Shown piece after piece: positions 1 to 6,785 of a stretch of 10,045 bases of DNA (position 1 is the first letter of the stretch; the number at the start of each line of letters is the position of its first letter). The stretch lies in contig JAUPKV010000173.1 of assembly GCA_030837265.1 (NCBI GenBank), forward strand, positions 1-10,045, given 5' to 3'. This stretch comes from Methanobacteriota archaeon. Its GTDB lineage: Archaea; Halobacteriota; Methanosarcinia; Methanosarcinales; Methanosarcinaceae. Both the position numbers and the translations under genes were made by a program. Below the pieces are notes generated by a model. It did no database searches. It was not told the origin of the DNA and worked only from the letters and a program-made list of their open reading frames with translations.

Positions 1-613
1 AAGATATTTCGTGGTTAACAAAGTAAGTATTGCATAATTTTTGTTATCTTTCTCTATCAATTTGCTATTGAGGCTGGACAATATTTTTTAAAATTTAAAA
101 AATATTAATTTTCGTATCGATTATTCAGTTTTTCAAACATTTTACTAAAAATCCCTCATTGGGCAGTAGATATAAGTTAAACCCCAGTTAAAAACGTGCT
201 GAATGGACATTTTACCCAAAAAGATAACAAATATTACCTAAAAACAAACCTTTATTTGATCCAGTTATATACAGTTGATTAAGACAAAAAATTTTAAAAT
301 TATAATTTTTTATACTAATTTTAGTCATTAAGTAATAAATTAATATAACAGATTCAAAACTGTGATTAAATCTTGTGTGAATCTAAAAAAATACTATGAG
401 AGTTTACCTGTAAAATGATCTTAATATATATGAATAAACAAGAATATAATCAAAAATTAAAATCGATAATCTGCAGAAGTCATTTTACATAAAATCAATA
501 AGCTGCCATTTTGGAGTTTGGGGATATGAATGGCACCAATTAAAATTAATACTTACAAGCCAAATTTAAGGCTACATCAGCTTTGGATTAATTGCAAAGC
601 TTCTACTTCATGT
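1..613. other. AT-rich intergenic region without a recognisable gene
   Basis: I see no credible gene on either strand. The stretch is strongly AT-rich with many A and T runs, as is usual between Methanosarcina genes. The only plus-strand frame of any size (from about 530) runs antisense through the minus-strand gene that ends at 614 and has no family features. Apart from the palindrome at 80-106, an all-AT inverted repeat with 8-bp arms lies at 286-293 and 304-311. Either could arise by chance in such composition. The left part presumably holds the promoter or terminator of genes outside the window. Confidence 0.6.
80..106. repeat. Perfect 13-bp inverted repeat around one central base
   Basis: Positions 80-92 (AATATTTTTTAAA) are the exact reverse complement of 94-106, around a single A at 93. 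The arms contain only A and T, so chance formation is more likely than in mixed sequence. It could be a protein-binding palindrome or part of a terminator for a gene to the left. No function can be assigned. Confidence 0.6.
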
Positions 614-1180
614 TCATATTTTTACTTTTTTCGTACAGGCAACTCTGCACTCAAAAAACTCGGCTGCAGGCAGTTCGTGTATTGTGGTTGCAACAACCAT
701 GCCGTCTCCGATTTCTTTTGCGACCATTATTGGCCTGCCTTTGTCGTCTTTGAGTATTATCATAGCATCTGTTTCGGTAAAGTAACCGTCACATCCAACA
801 GGAGGAATTATATTTATCACAAGTTTTTGCGCATCATGTTCCCCAACAGGCTGAGGAGTGCATGGATTTTCTTCCATTGCATACTTCAGTGTAAAGGGAA
901 GCCATTCATATTCGTATTCCGAAACAAGGGGACTGAATATTAGCAGGGTCCCTCCTTTAGTAACGAATTTCTCAAAGGAGTGCTGACTGCGTTCAAGCCC
1001 TGCACCTGTTTTCGTATATTGTTTATTTGCAAAACCTGTCGGCAAAACAATAATTTTGCAGGCAGGAATATAAGGAGAACCAAGGGATGTTGAGAGTGCT
1101 CGATTGCATTCAAGCCCGTATTCCATAAACAATTTTTCAAAAAGAAGAGGGGAGTCCCAGAGCACAATCACATCACTCAT
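614..1180 (-). CDS. Conserved hypothetical protein, possibly a class I glutamine-amidotransferase-like (ThuA/BPL_N-type) fold
   Basis: A 188-residue soluble protein with no signal peptide or membrane segment. It opens with a hydrophobic strand followed by an acidic residue (MSDVIVLWDS). It then shows alternating strand/helix elements, including an IIVLPTGFAN strand-turn, a GGTLLIFSPL strand at about residues 76-85, and a GDGMVVATTIHELP segment near the C-terminus. The glycine-rich turn before a late strand ending in His-Glu resembles the Rossmann-like class I amidotransferase superfamily, including ThuA-like and BPL_N-like proteins, but I cannot see a definite nucleophile Cys in the expected elbow. 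The fold is therefore an inference. The start at 1180 is an ATG without a clear ribosome-binding site just upstream, so a leaderless transcript or a different start is possible. The gene stands alone, with long non-coding spaces on both sides, so context gives no clue to its role. Confidence 0.8.
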   Translation of the reverse strand: MSDVIVLWDSPLLFEKLFMEYGLECNRALSTSLGSPYIPACKIIVLPTGFANKQYTKTGAGLERSQHSFEKFVTKGGTLLIFSPLVSEYEYEWLPFTLKYAMEENPCTPQPVGEHDAQKLVINIIPPVGCDGYFTETDAMIILKDDKGRPIMVAKEIGDGMVVATTIHELPAAEFFECRVACTKKVKI

Positions 1181-1847
1181 GAAAAGTGATAAGAAATTAA
1201 CACATAAGAATTTATCGGCATTCAGTTTTCAGTTAATCTATAATTATTGAAAAATATCTTGCAGAGGGGGACGCCTGAGTAATTTTTATTTCCAATTATC
1301 ACGGCATTGATAAGTTATTGTACCACGCCTAACTTTTTGGTACAACTGATACTTTTTATTCTGCCGACCCTTATAGATCCTATGCATACTTGTTCCAGAC
1401 AAGTAATCGTTAGTGGAGAACTATTTATTCTGAAAAAAGTCTAACGACAGCAAGATCCATAACTTATAAAGGCACCAATTTCTATAGGGCCGGCAGATAT
1501 GTTACAAATGTTGCTGAGAGTATTTATATCTAGGAATTTGGCAAAGGACTATAATTCAGTAAGAAAACAAATGGAATAAAAAAAGGTAATCTGGATTTTA
1601 ATTATACAACTAAGAATATCTAATCACTGAACTCCCTAATGATGGTAAAGATCTTTGTCTTCTTTTCAAGATTTCTTGTCGTCCACTAATATCCGATTGA
1701 TGTTTTGTTGATATAAATCAAATATGGCTTCAGCTTGTATTTATACACTCAGACTGCGATAGTCTCATGAAGAACAAAATGGCTGTAAAGTGAGATCAGA
1801 AAGCTTTATCTCAGTTATTTGAAATAATGTCAATCAATAAATGAAAG
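1181..1847. other. Intergenic region, no intact gene
   Basis: This spacer holds no intact gene that I can support. It lies between the start of the 614-1180 gene, whose promoter must be in its left part, and the 3' end of the CDF gene region. A minus-strand AT-rich stretch around 1235-1255 could serve as a TATA element but is not distinctive. A short open frame at 1499-1579 on the plus strand (26 codons) has no support. A possible decayed coding frame at 1333-1554 is listed separately. Confidence 0.5.
1333..1554 (+). pseudogene. Possible remnant of a decayed secreted-protein gene, read through two TAG codons
   Basis: In one plus-strand frame the translation from 1333 looks protein-like, rich in Tyr, Ser, Thr, Arg and Gly, with stretches such as FYSADPYRSYAYLFQTS and TYKGTNFYRAGRYVTNVAES. 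It is interrupted by TAG at 1411 and 1531 and bounded by TAA at 1330 and 1552. There is no start codon with a ribosome-binding site. The simplest reading is a gene fragment that has lost both ends. I do not recognise a family, and a stop density only slightly below chance means that this may not be coding at all. In organisms that use pyrrolysine TAG can be sense, but the missing start argues against a live gene. Confidence 0.25.
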
Positions 1848-1979
1848 TCATTGTATATATGCATTTAAAATAGAATTTTGTTTCCCATGTAGCATTTCCG
1901 GATTATCAGGCCCACAATGGCAGCATTCTCCTGAGGCTGTCAGAGGGTCTACATGGATAATAGTGCTGGAAAGGTAACT
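1848..1979 (-). pseudogene. Out-of-frame C-terminal tail of the CDF transporter
   Basis: Shifting to the neighbouring minus-strand frame at about 1980 restores the expected CDF ending: SYLSSTIIHVDPL followed by TASGECCHCGPDNPEML and a TGA stop at 1848-1850. The HVDP motif is a conserved feature of the cytoplasmic domain of CDF transporters and takes part in metal binding in studied members. The extra Cys/His cluster (ECCHCG) would be a further metal ligand group. Joined to the upstream frame, the intact gene would cover 1848-2977 and encode 376 residues, which requires exactly one additional base near 1980. Confidence 0.8.
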
Positions 1980-2977
1980 AAAGTCTCAAGAAGTTTTCCC
2001 CTCATCGCATTGGCAATTTCATGTCCTTTCTCAACCGAAAGAGAGGGAGCAACGGAAGCATTGATTTCTGCATGGAGCTTGTGTCCTATCCAGCGGACTC
2101 TAAGATCCGTGACTTCACAAACACCTTCAACACTCTCAGCAATACTTTTAACATTATCGACGACTTCAGGCTCAACGCCGTCAAGAAGACGCGTAAACAC
2201 CAATTTGCCCGAATCAAGCACTATTTTGAGGATGGTGATTGTGATTAGTATTCCAATTATAGGGTCAACTATCGGGTATCCAAACCAGATACCTGCTGCC
2301 CCGATAAGGACTGCAAGGCTTGCGAAACCATCCACTCGGGCGTGGTACCCATCGGCAATAAGGGCTGCACTTCCAATCTCCTTTCCTACTTTCATTCGGA
2401 ATTGGGCTACGATCTCGTTTCCGATAAAACCTATAATTGCAGCAACGGCTAAAGCCTGCAAATGCTCTACAGGCTGGGGGTTAAATAAACGGTTCACTGA
2501 CTCATAACCTGCAACAACAGCACTAAACAGGATCAGAAGAACAATGATTACACCTGCAAGATCTTCTACCCTACCGAACCCATAGGAGAAACATTTGCTG
2601 GGTTTTCTTCTGGCAAGGTAAAAAGCTATTGCAAGAGGAATTGCCGTTGATGCATCACCAAAGTTATGGATAGTATCGGCAAAAAGAGCAATGCTTCCTG
2701 ACATCAAAAAGACAATAGTCTGCAGAGTGGCTGTGATCATCAGCCCTATAAACGACCATTTCACAACCCATAGACCTTTGCTTGTAGTAATTATGGAAGG
2801 ATCCACAGCTCCATGGGTATGGTTCTGCCTGTGGGGGTGTGCCTCGTGATGAGGATAGGAGCACTCATGAGGATGAGAGTGGGAATTGAGAAATCCTTTT
2901 TTAGGGATATTTTCATGTATCTGCTCGGAATGGTTCTCTTTTTCCTTAGACGGAGAATTCAAATGCTTTTCGGACAT
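1949..2977 (-). CDS. Cation diffusion facilitator (CDF) metal efflux transporter, His-rich N-terminus, C-terminal tail frameshifted
   Basis: This is an inner-membrane exporter of the CDF family that would move Zn2+ or a similar divalent metal out of the cell by proton exchange. The frame as it stands gives 342 residues. Residues 33-55 carry nine His, a typical metal-sensing or metal-buffering segment. About six membrane helices follow between residues 70 and 255. The metal site is visible as two HxxxD motifs, H104-D108 (HNFGD) in the second helix and H212-D216 (HARVD) in the fifth. The His/Asp set is the one usually linked to zinc. A cytoplasmic C-terminal domain begins near residue 263. Its end diverges abruptly after ETL at residue 333. 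The conserved ending, with an HVDP motif, is present just downstream in another frame, so this gene carries a one-base deletion or a sequencing error. The start at 2977 has GAGAGGT about 8 bases upstream on the coding strand. Confidence 0.9.
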   Translation of the reverse strand: MSEKHLNSPSKEKENHSEQIHENIPKKGFLNSHSHPHECSYPHHEAHPHRQNHTHGAVDPSIITTSKGLWVVKWSFIGLMITATLQTIVFLMSGSIALFADTIHNFGDASTAIPLAIAFYLARRKPSKCFSYGFGRVEDLAGVIIVLLILFSAVVAGYESVNRLFNPQPVEHLQALAVAAIIGFIGNEIVAQFRMKVGKEIGSAALIADGYHARVDGFASLAVLIGAAGIWFGYPIVDPIIGILITITILKIVLDSGKLVFTRLLDGVEPEVVDNVKSIAESVEGVCEVTDLRVRWIGHKLHAEINASVAPSLSVEKGHEIANAMRGKLLETLVTFPALLSM

Positions 2978-3156
2978 ACTGCCTACCTCTCAGAGTTTCT
3001 ATTATTGAACTGATCTTAAAATCCATTTTGTTCCTAATCTCAAAAGTCTTCAGGATTGTTCTTTCTGATAAGAAACTTGATCGATCAGTGAAAGGATAAA
3101 ATTCAGATAGTAAATTTAGAGTTAGGAATAAGCTTGTCAATTGCACTTGGAAGCCC

Positions 3157-3168
3157 CTTTATAAAAAA
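3157..3168 (-). promoter_or_regulatory. Candidate TATA box of the CDF transporter gene
   Basis: On the minus strand the sequence reads TTTTTTATAAAGG, a good archaeal TATA-like element. A transcript would start about 25 bases downstream, near 3130-3135, leaving a leader of roughly 150 bases before the ATG at 2977. The call rests on sequence resemblance and position only. Confidence 0.3.
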
Positions 3169-3428
3169 GTATTTATCTTCTGAAGATAATTTTGTATGCA
3201 CAGAATCGGCATACCTTTTCTCTAATTATAATACTACCTAAAATGGGACTCACTTATTTTCATATTTACTTTACCTTTGAAGCTAAGATCCGTTACCCAA
3301 ATCCATATACTTACTTAGTTTTCGGATGTATTGATTGTATAGGAGTTGGATCCTTTTAAAGAACAAACAGACCTGAAATTAAAGAACAAACAAATAAATC
3401 GGGGTAGTGAGGGGATTTAATCTTCCCC

Positions 3429-3515
3429 ATGAGCTAACTAACCTGAGATATACTGGTGTATACCAGGGAGTGTTCAACTCAGAGAAACATGCACAGGATA
3501 GAGAAAAAATCACTG
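3429..3515 (+). pseudogene. Most decayed copy (copy 1) of a tandem micro-gene
   Basis: The segment GAGCTAACTAACCTGAGATA with the following TACTGG aligns with the same part of the two copies to its right, where the encoded core is A-x-x-P-E-x-I-W. Here the codon matching a Lys or Thr has become TAA. Further along, TTCAACTCAGAGAAACATG and GGATAGAGAAAAA match TTCAACCCCAGGGAGATG and GGATAGACAAAAA of copy 2, with small gaps. The reading frame is broken by stops and indels, so no protein is expected. Confidence 0.45.
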
Positions 3516-3548
3516 TAAGTTGGATATGTAATTAGGAGGAATTAATAA

Positions 3549-3683
3549 ATTCGGGCAAAATCAATAGCTAAAAAACCTGAGGTTATATGGAACCTTGATG
3601 TCCCTAGAGCATTCAACCCCAGGGAGATGTACTTAAGGATAGACAAAAATAAATTAACAAGACCTAACAGGGAATTCAAGTGA
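3549..3683 (+). pseudogene. Second copy of the tandem micro-gene, start codon lost
   Basis: An open frame of 44 codons plus TGA begins at ATT CGG GCA, where the neighbouring copy 3 has ATG ATT AGG GCA. A strong ribosome-binding site, AGGAGGA at 3534-3540, is still in place, but the expected ATG is replaced by TAA ATT. The core translation IAKKPEVIWNLDV is clearly related to IARTPEIIWTLDI of copy 3. The part after that core differs strongly between the copies. Use of ATT as a start codon is conceivable but rare, so I treat this copy as probably silent. Confidence 0.5.
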
Positions 3684-3704
3684 ATAAAAAGCCAGAGGAA
3701 TAAG

Positions 3705-3839
3705 ATGATTAGGGCAAATGAGATCGCTAGAACACCTGAGATTATATGGACTCTTGATATAAATGAAGATGGGAAATCTTTTCAGGAAAATTACAAGCTC
3801 ATATTTCCCAGATATACCAGTGCAATAGATGAGGAATGA
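3705..3839 (+). CDS. Small 44-residue protein of unknown function, intact copy of a tandem micro-gene
   Basis: ATG at 3705 is preceded at 6 bases by AGAGG (3694-3698), and the frame runs 44 codons to TGA at 3837. The product begins MIRANEIARTPEIIWTLDI, continues through a polar stretch (NEDGKSFQENYK) and ends in an acidic tail (AIDEE). It has no membrane segment and no motif that I recognise. Support for it being real comes from the two related, partly decayed copies directly upstream, which share the A-x-x-P-E-x-I-W core and comparable length. It could be a small regulator, an antitoxin-like peptide, or a fragment of a larger domain. The sequence does not decide between these. It is too short for many gene finders and may be unannotated. 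Confidence 0.45.
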   Translation: MIRANEIARTPEIIWTLDINEDGKSFQENYKLIFPRYTSAIDEE

Positions 3840-3901
3840 AGTTTAGCGGCCTTAATAAAAAAAATCTGAAAAAATACAACCCGATTTTCAAATATATTTA
3901 T

Positions 3902-4023
3902 CAAATATGCTCGAAGGTTAAACTCTCGGGCAAACCTCCATTAAACATGTAATGAGCCAAAAACCGTGTAATACCTTATCAAGTATCGCTCGAGAATAAC
4001 ATTCTCGGGCAAACCTCCATTAA
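3902..4023. repeat. Two copies of a hairpin-forming direct repeat of about 43 bp
   Basis: The copies lie at 3902-3944 and 3980-4023. The last 21 bases (TCTCGGGCAAACCTCCATTA plus A) are identical at 3924-3944 and 4003-4023, offset by 79 bases, and the first halves are similar. In each copy GCTCGA pairs with TCGGGC: 3909-3914 with 3926-3931, and GCTCGAG 3988-3994 with CTCGGGC 4004-4010, allowing one G-T pair. The identical strings and the conserved ability to fold set this apart from the surrounding AT-rich DNA. The element lies just beyond the 3' end of the ABC ATPase gene. It may be a transcript-end structure, a dispersed repeat, or an RNA element. Confidence 0.6.
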
Positions 4024-4114
4024 TATTCCGAAAGATAAAAATATATTTAATGATATACGACTTTATCTTATTTTGTTCAGAAATTTACTGACAAACAACA
4101 TAATATTTTCAAGG

Positions 4115-4789
4115 TCAGGAAATTATTTCACCATCACTTAATTTCACAATCCTGTCTGCGGTTCTAGCCATTTCGGAGTCATGTGTGGTAACGACTAAGC
4201 TGATATTCTGTTCTTTATTTATGCTTCTCATAAGGGCAGTAATTTTTTTCCCGGTAACTGAATCAAGATTTCCAGTGGGCTCATCGGCCAGAATAAGCCT
4301 GGGCTTATTCGCAAGTGCCCTGGCTATAGCAACTCTTTGCTGCTCTCCCCCGGACAACTCAGAGGGCAGATGATGCAGTCTATCTCCAAGACCAACCAGG
4401 TCAAGAAGTTCAGTTGCTCTCTGCATTTGCTGGGATCGGCCGATCCGATTAAAATACATCGGATAGCTTACATTTTCCAGGGCATCCATTGTTGATATAA
4501 GGTTAAAGGCCTGAAAAACAAAACCTATTGTCTGTCTGTGTAATCGTACAAGATAGGAAGAATTCCTGAAATCAACTTCCGCACCTTCTATAAGAACCCT
4601 TCCGGAACTAGGTTGATCCAGGCAGCCAATAATGTTAAGCAAGGTAGACTTTCCGGAGCCTGATGGCCCCATAAAAGAAACAAATTCTCCGTCTTCAATT
4701 TCGACATTTATTCCCTTGAGGGCTTCTACACGTACCCCTGAATCAGAACTATAATATTTTGATAATTCCCTGGTTTCAACGACATTCAT
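4115..4789 (-). CDS. ABC transporter ATP-binding protein, LolD/MacB type
   Basis: A complete 224-residue ATPase of the LolD/MacB/FtsE class, which powers lipoprotein release, macrolide or peptide export, or mechanotransmission together with FtsX-like permeases. All motifs are present: Walker [10 protein letters not shown] at residues 41-49, Q-loop Gln93 in VFQAFNL, signature LSGGEQ at 145-150, Walker B LILADE at 165-170, and the switch His203 in TTHD. The stretch after Walker A ([14 protein letters not shown]) and DEPTGNLDS are characteristic of this class. The gene starts 21 bases after the stop of the DUF3344 gene on the same strand, with AGGTAGGGAT upstream of the ATG, so it is very likely cotranscribed with it. 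Unusually, no permease gene follows: the next 1,100 bases downstream contain no membrane protein. Catalytic function looks intact, so a partner encoded elsewhere is needed. Confidence 0.95.
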   Translation of the reverse strand: MNVVETRELSKYYSSDSGVRVEALKGINVEIEDGEFVSFMGPSGSGKSTLLNIIGCLDQPSSGRVLIEGAEVDFRNSSYLVRLHRQTIGFVFQAFNLISTMDALENVSYPMYFNRIGRSQQMQRATELLDLVGLGDRLHHLPSELSGGEQQRVAIARALANKPRLILADEPTGNLDSVTGKKITALMRSINKEQNISLVVTTHDSEMARTADRIVKLSDGEIIS

Positions 4790-4810
4790 TTTTATCCCTA
4801 CCTGCAGAAG

Positions 4811-5809
4811 TCAGCTACCTCTCTTTTCAGAGGATTCGGGCTCTTTAACCTTAAGGACAAGTATTGCATTTGTTGCCAGGAGATAGTCCCCGTTGTCCTG
4901 AATGCTGGCAAAATTCTCTGTCGGCTCCAGATAATCTAACACAAGCTTCTCATCAAGAGCGATCTGAACGGTCTCATTTGTCTGGTAGACATTATCCCAG
5001 CTTTTACCACTCCCAAACAGAAGCTGGATTATATCTCCAATGACTGGAATACTGCTTGTCTTCTCATTAAAACACAACCTGCTTCTGGTTTCTCTGCCTG
5101 AACTGTAGCCTCCGGAGGGTGAAACTGTTATCAAACGGGCTTCTGCAATCTCATTTGGATTAATATCGCCTTTAAAAAAGGTGGTTGTTGTTGCCATTTC
5201 CGGAGTGACCCCATAATCGGCGTACAACATATCACAGCCTTCATTAATCCAGTATTCGATTGTCGGAGATTTGGGGTCTTCATAGACCAGGAGAAGCCCG
5301 ATACCCTGTACGCAAAAGGTACTTCCGTTTTTGTCCGTATTTACCAATGAGATGGAATAATTGCCGGACTGGGAAATCTTTCCGCTCAGGTCATAAGCAT
5401 TCATTCCCGAAAAATAATCGTATCTTGATACAAACCCCTTGGTATCCACATACATATGTCCATCAGTCAGAGGTATAACCGTGTCCGAGTTTATCAGGGA
5501 AGCGTTGAATTGCGGGTATATGCCTTCGAGACCCTTTTTGCTCCAAACCCAGTAAACATAAGTTTTTGCAACCTTAATCGAACTGCCGGCCGGAGGATTA
5601 ACATAAAAATTAACCTTATAGGTTTTGTTGTATTCAAGTTCACCGCTATATTTACTTTCCCCGAGAGAAAAATCGAGAGCTCCATGCTGCCTGTCATGAA
5701 TGACAGTCTGTGAAGGTTTGTCTCCGGCATAAGTAGCAGATACCGGCATAATGAGTAGCAGGAGACTAATTAAAATTGTAACTTGTTTTATATTCATTGT
5801 TATCTTCAT
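4811..5809 (-). CDS. DUF3344 family secreted protein
   Basis: An exported protein of about 332 residues. An N-terminal signal peptide has a short basic start and a hydrophobic core, ITMNIKQVTILISLLLLIMP, ending at about ATYAG. The mature part matches DUF3344 as I know it from Methanosarcina surface proteins. It contains VIHDRQHGALDFSLG, KTYVYWVWSKKGLEG and IEYWINEGCDMLY, all of which have clear counterparts in the plus-strand paralogue at 8417-9664. There is no C-terminal membrane helix and the end is charged (KEPESSEKRGS), so it is probably released or held by a partner. The open frame reaches back to a TTG at 5818, but ATG at 5809 or 5797 gives a better signal peptide. Either one overlaps the 3' end of the upstream gene by 30-45 bases, which indicates translational coupling in one operon. 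The molecular function of DUF3344 is not known to me. Confidence 0.85.
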   Translation of the reverse strand: MKITMNIKQVTILISLLLLIMPVSATYAGDKPSQTVIHDRQHGALDFSLGESKYSGELEYNKTYKVNFYVNPPAGSSIKVAKTYVYWVWSKKGLEGIYPQFNASLINSDTVIPLTDGHMYVDTKGFVSRYDYFSGMNAYDLSGKISQSGNYSISLVNTDKNGSTFCVQGIGLLLVYEDPKSPTIEYWINEGCDMLYADYGVTPEMATTTTFFKGDINPNEIAEARLITVSPSGGYSSGRETRSRLCFNEKTSSIPVIGDIIQLLFGSGKSWDNVYQTNETVQIALDEKLVLDYLEPTENFASIQDNGDYLLATNAILVLKVKEPESSEKRGS

Positions 5810-6785
5810 CCGACTCAATTATGTGGTTGTTCTCATCGACTTTCGAACTGAGGGTGTGCTCTCCACTCAGGGTTTCGACCCTTATTTCATTCATAATCGT
5901 TTTTTGGCCTTCTAATTCCGGAATATTTATGACAGTAACACTTTTTCCATCAAGATAGAGGTTTACATCAAAATTCCTGGCTGTAGCCTCTCCGTTATTA
6001 ATAATTTTTACCGGAACAGAATAGGCAGTTTTTTCTGATACGTGGGATTCCTCAACACAGCCACTTAAAGACAGTATTATGAGTACTGCAAGTAATAGGA
6101 ATAGAACAGGTTTTTTTCTCCGGAATCCGAAAATCGAAAGGAAAGAAAGGAAAACAACCGAAGAAAATGCAGCTTCTTTCTTTGCCTCGATTTTCACAGG
6201 GTCACCAATAGAAACTGAAAGTTCCGGCTTTGATTTGACACTTATGCTTAGAGAACAAGCATTATTTTTCTTATCTGACTCTTCCACACTTTCTTCAGGA
6301 TTTACAGAAAGTTCAAGCAGGTGTTCACCTTTGACTGCAGGCCATGAAAAAGTGGAACTGTACACTCCTGAGGCCTCCATCCTGATAGGGAGAGTTGAAA
6401 CCTCACTTCCATCTACCCTGAAGCTCATAGTGCAGTTCTGATCGTAGATTCCTCCCGGATTGTTTATCGTGAAGGAAATTCCTGCAGGTGTTCCGTCAAC
6501 CAGCTGTTTTTCAGTAATTTTCATCGCAGGGTAAAGATCAGGAAGTACAGGGGTAGTATCCTTTGAAGTGAGAACCAGGGCTGCCAGGACAGGATGCAAG
6601 TAATCTTCCCCTTCCTTGTCATCGACTTTTCCGTCCCCGTTCAGGTCAAGTCCTCTCAAAATAGTTGCTGAATTATTGGCCTGCAAATACTCATGGACGT
6701 TGAAAGTCTCTATATCAAAGTAGTTAGAATTAAAACCTGAGCCTCCTGTGGCGTCGTAGCTTGTCTCATCAGCAATATCCCTTAC
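5766..6785 (-). pseudogene. 3' part of a frameshifted DUF3344 surface protein: EF-hand-like loop, two CARDB domains, membrane hairpin
   Basis: This frame continues the DUF3344 gene at 6782-7558 after a one-base shift. Its first residues (VRDIADETSYDATGGSGFN) complete the DUF3344 domain. Annotated alone it would have to start at a TTG at 6686, which has no supporting ribosome-binding site and lies inside the domain. Numbered in the joined 597-residue protein, a DLNGDGKVDD calcium-loop-like motif lies at about 305-314, followed by a CARDB-type Ig-like domain at about 341-441. A hydrophobic segment (463-479), RRKK (480-483), a second hydrophobic segment (485-500) ending in LSLSGC (Cys501), and a second CARDB domain (512-594) come next. 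Two helices separated by a basic turn predict an out-in-out hairpin with both Ig-like domains outside. The LSGC resembles a lipobox but sits in mid-protein. The 3' end overlaps the next gene. Confidence 0.8.

Larger units (their letters stand above)
2978..3548. other. Intergenic region upstream of the CDF gene with a short direct repeat
   Basis: No large gene is present. The part next to 2977 is the 5' leader of the CDF gene. It includes a perfect 10-bp palindrome TGATCGATCA at 3080-3089 that lies between the candidate TATA element and the start codon, a place where a metal-responsive repressor could bind (inference). Further right, the 14-base string TTAAAGAACAAACA occurs twice, at 3356-3369 and 3379-3392, without an obvious role. 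The first, most decayed copy of a tandem micro-gene begins at about 3429. Confidence 0.5.

Noticed and set aside
530..943. 137-codon plus-strand frame
   Set aside because: It runs antisense to the better supported 614-1180 minus-strand gene, and its translation is rich in Phe, Cys, Tyr and His with no domain, as expected of a shadow frame.
1499..1579. 26-codon plus-strand ORF with ATG
   Set aside because: It has no ribosome-binding site, no recognisable features, and is short enough to be chance.
1949..1951. TAG at the end of the CDF frame read as pyrrolysine
   Set aside because: The conserved tail lies in a different frame, so reading through this TAG would not restore it.
1953..2507. 184-codon plus-strand frame over the CDF gene
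   Set aside because: It is antisense to a clear CDF transporter with both HxxxD motifs; the Ser/Thr/Pro-rich translation is the complement of membrane-helix codons.
3902..4023. Possible CRISPR remnant or tRNA-like structure
   Set aside because: There are only two repeats with a single gap, and the fold is a single short hairpin, without cloverleaf or CCA-side features.
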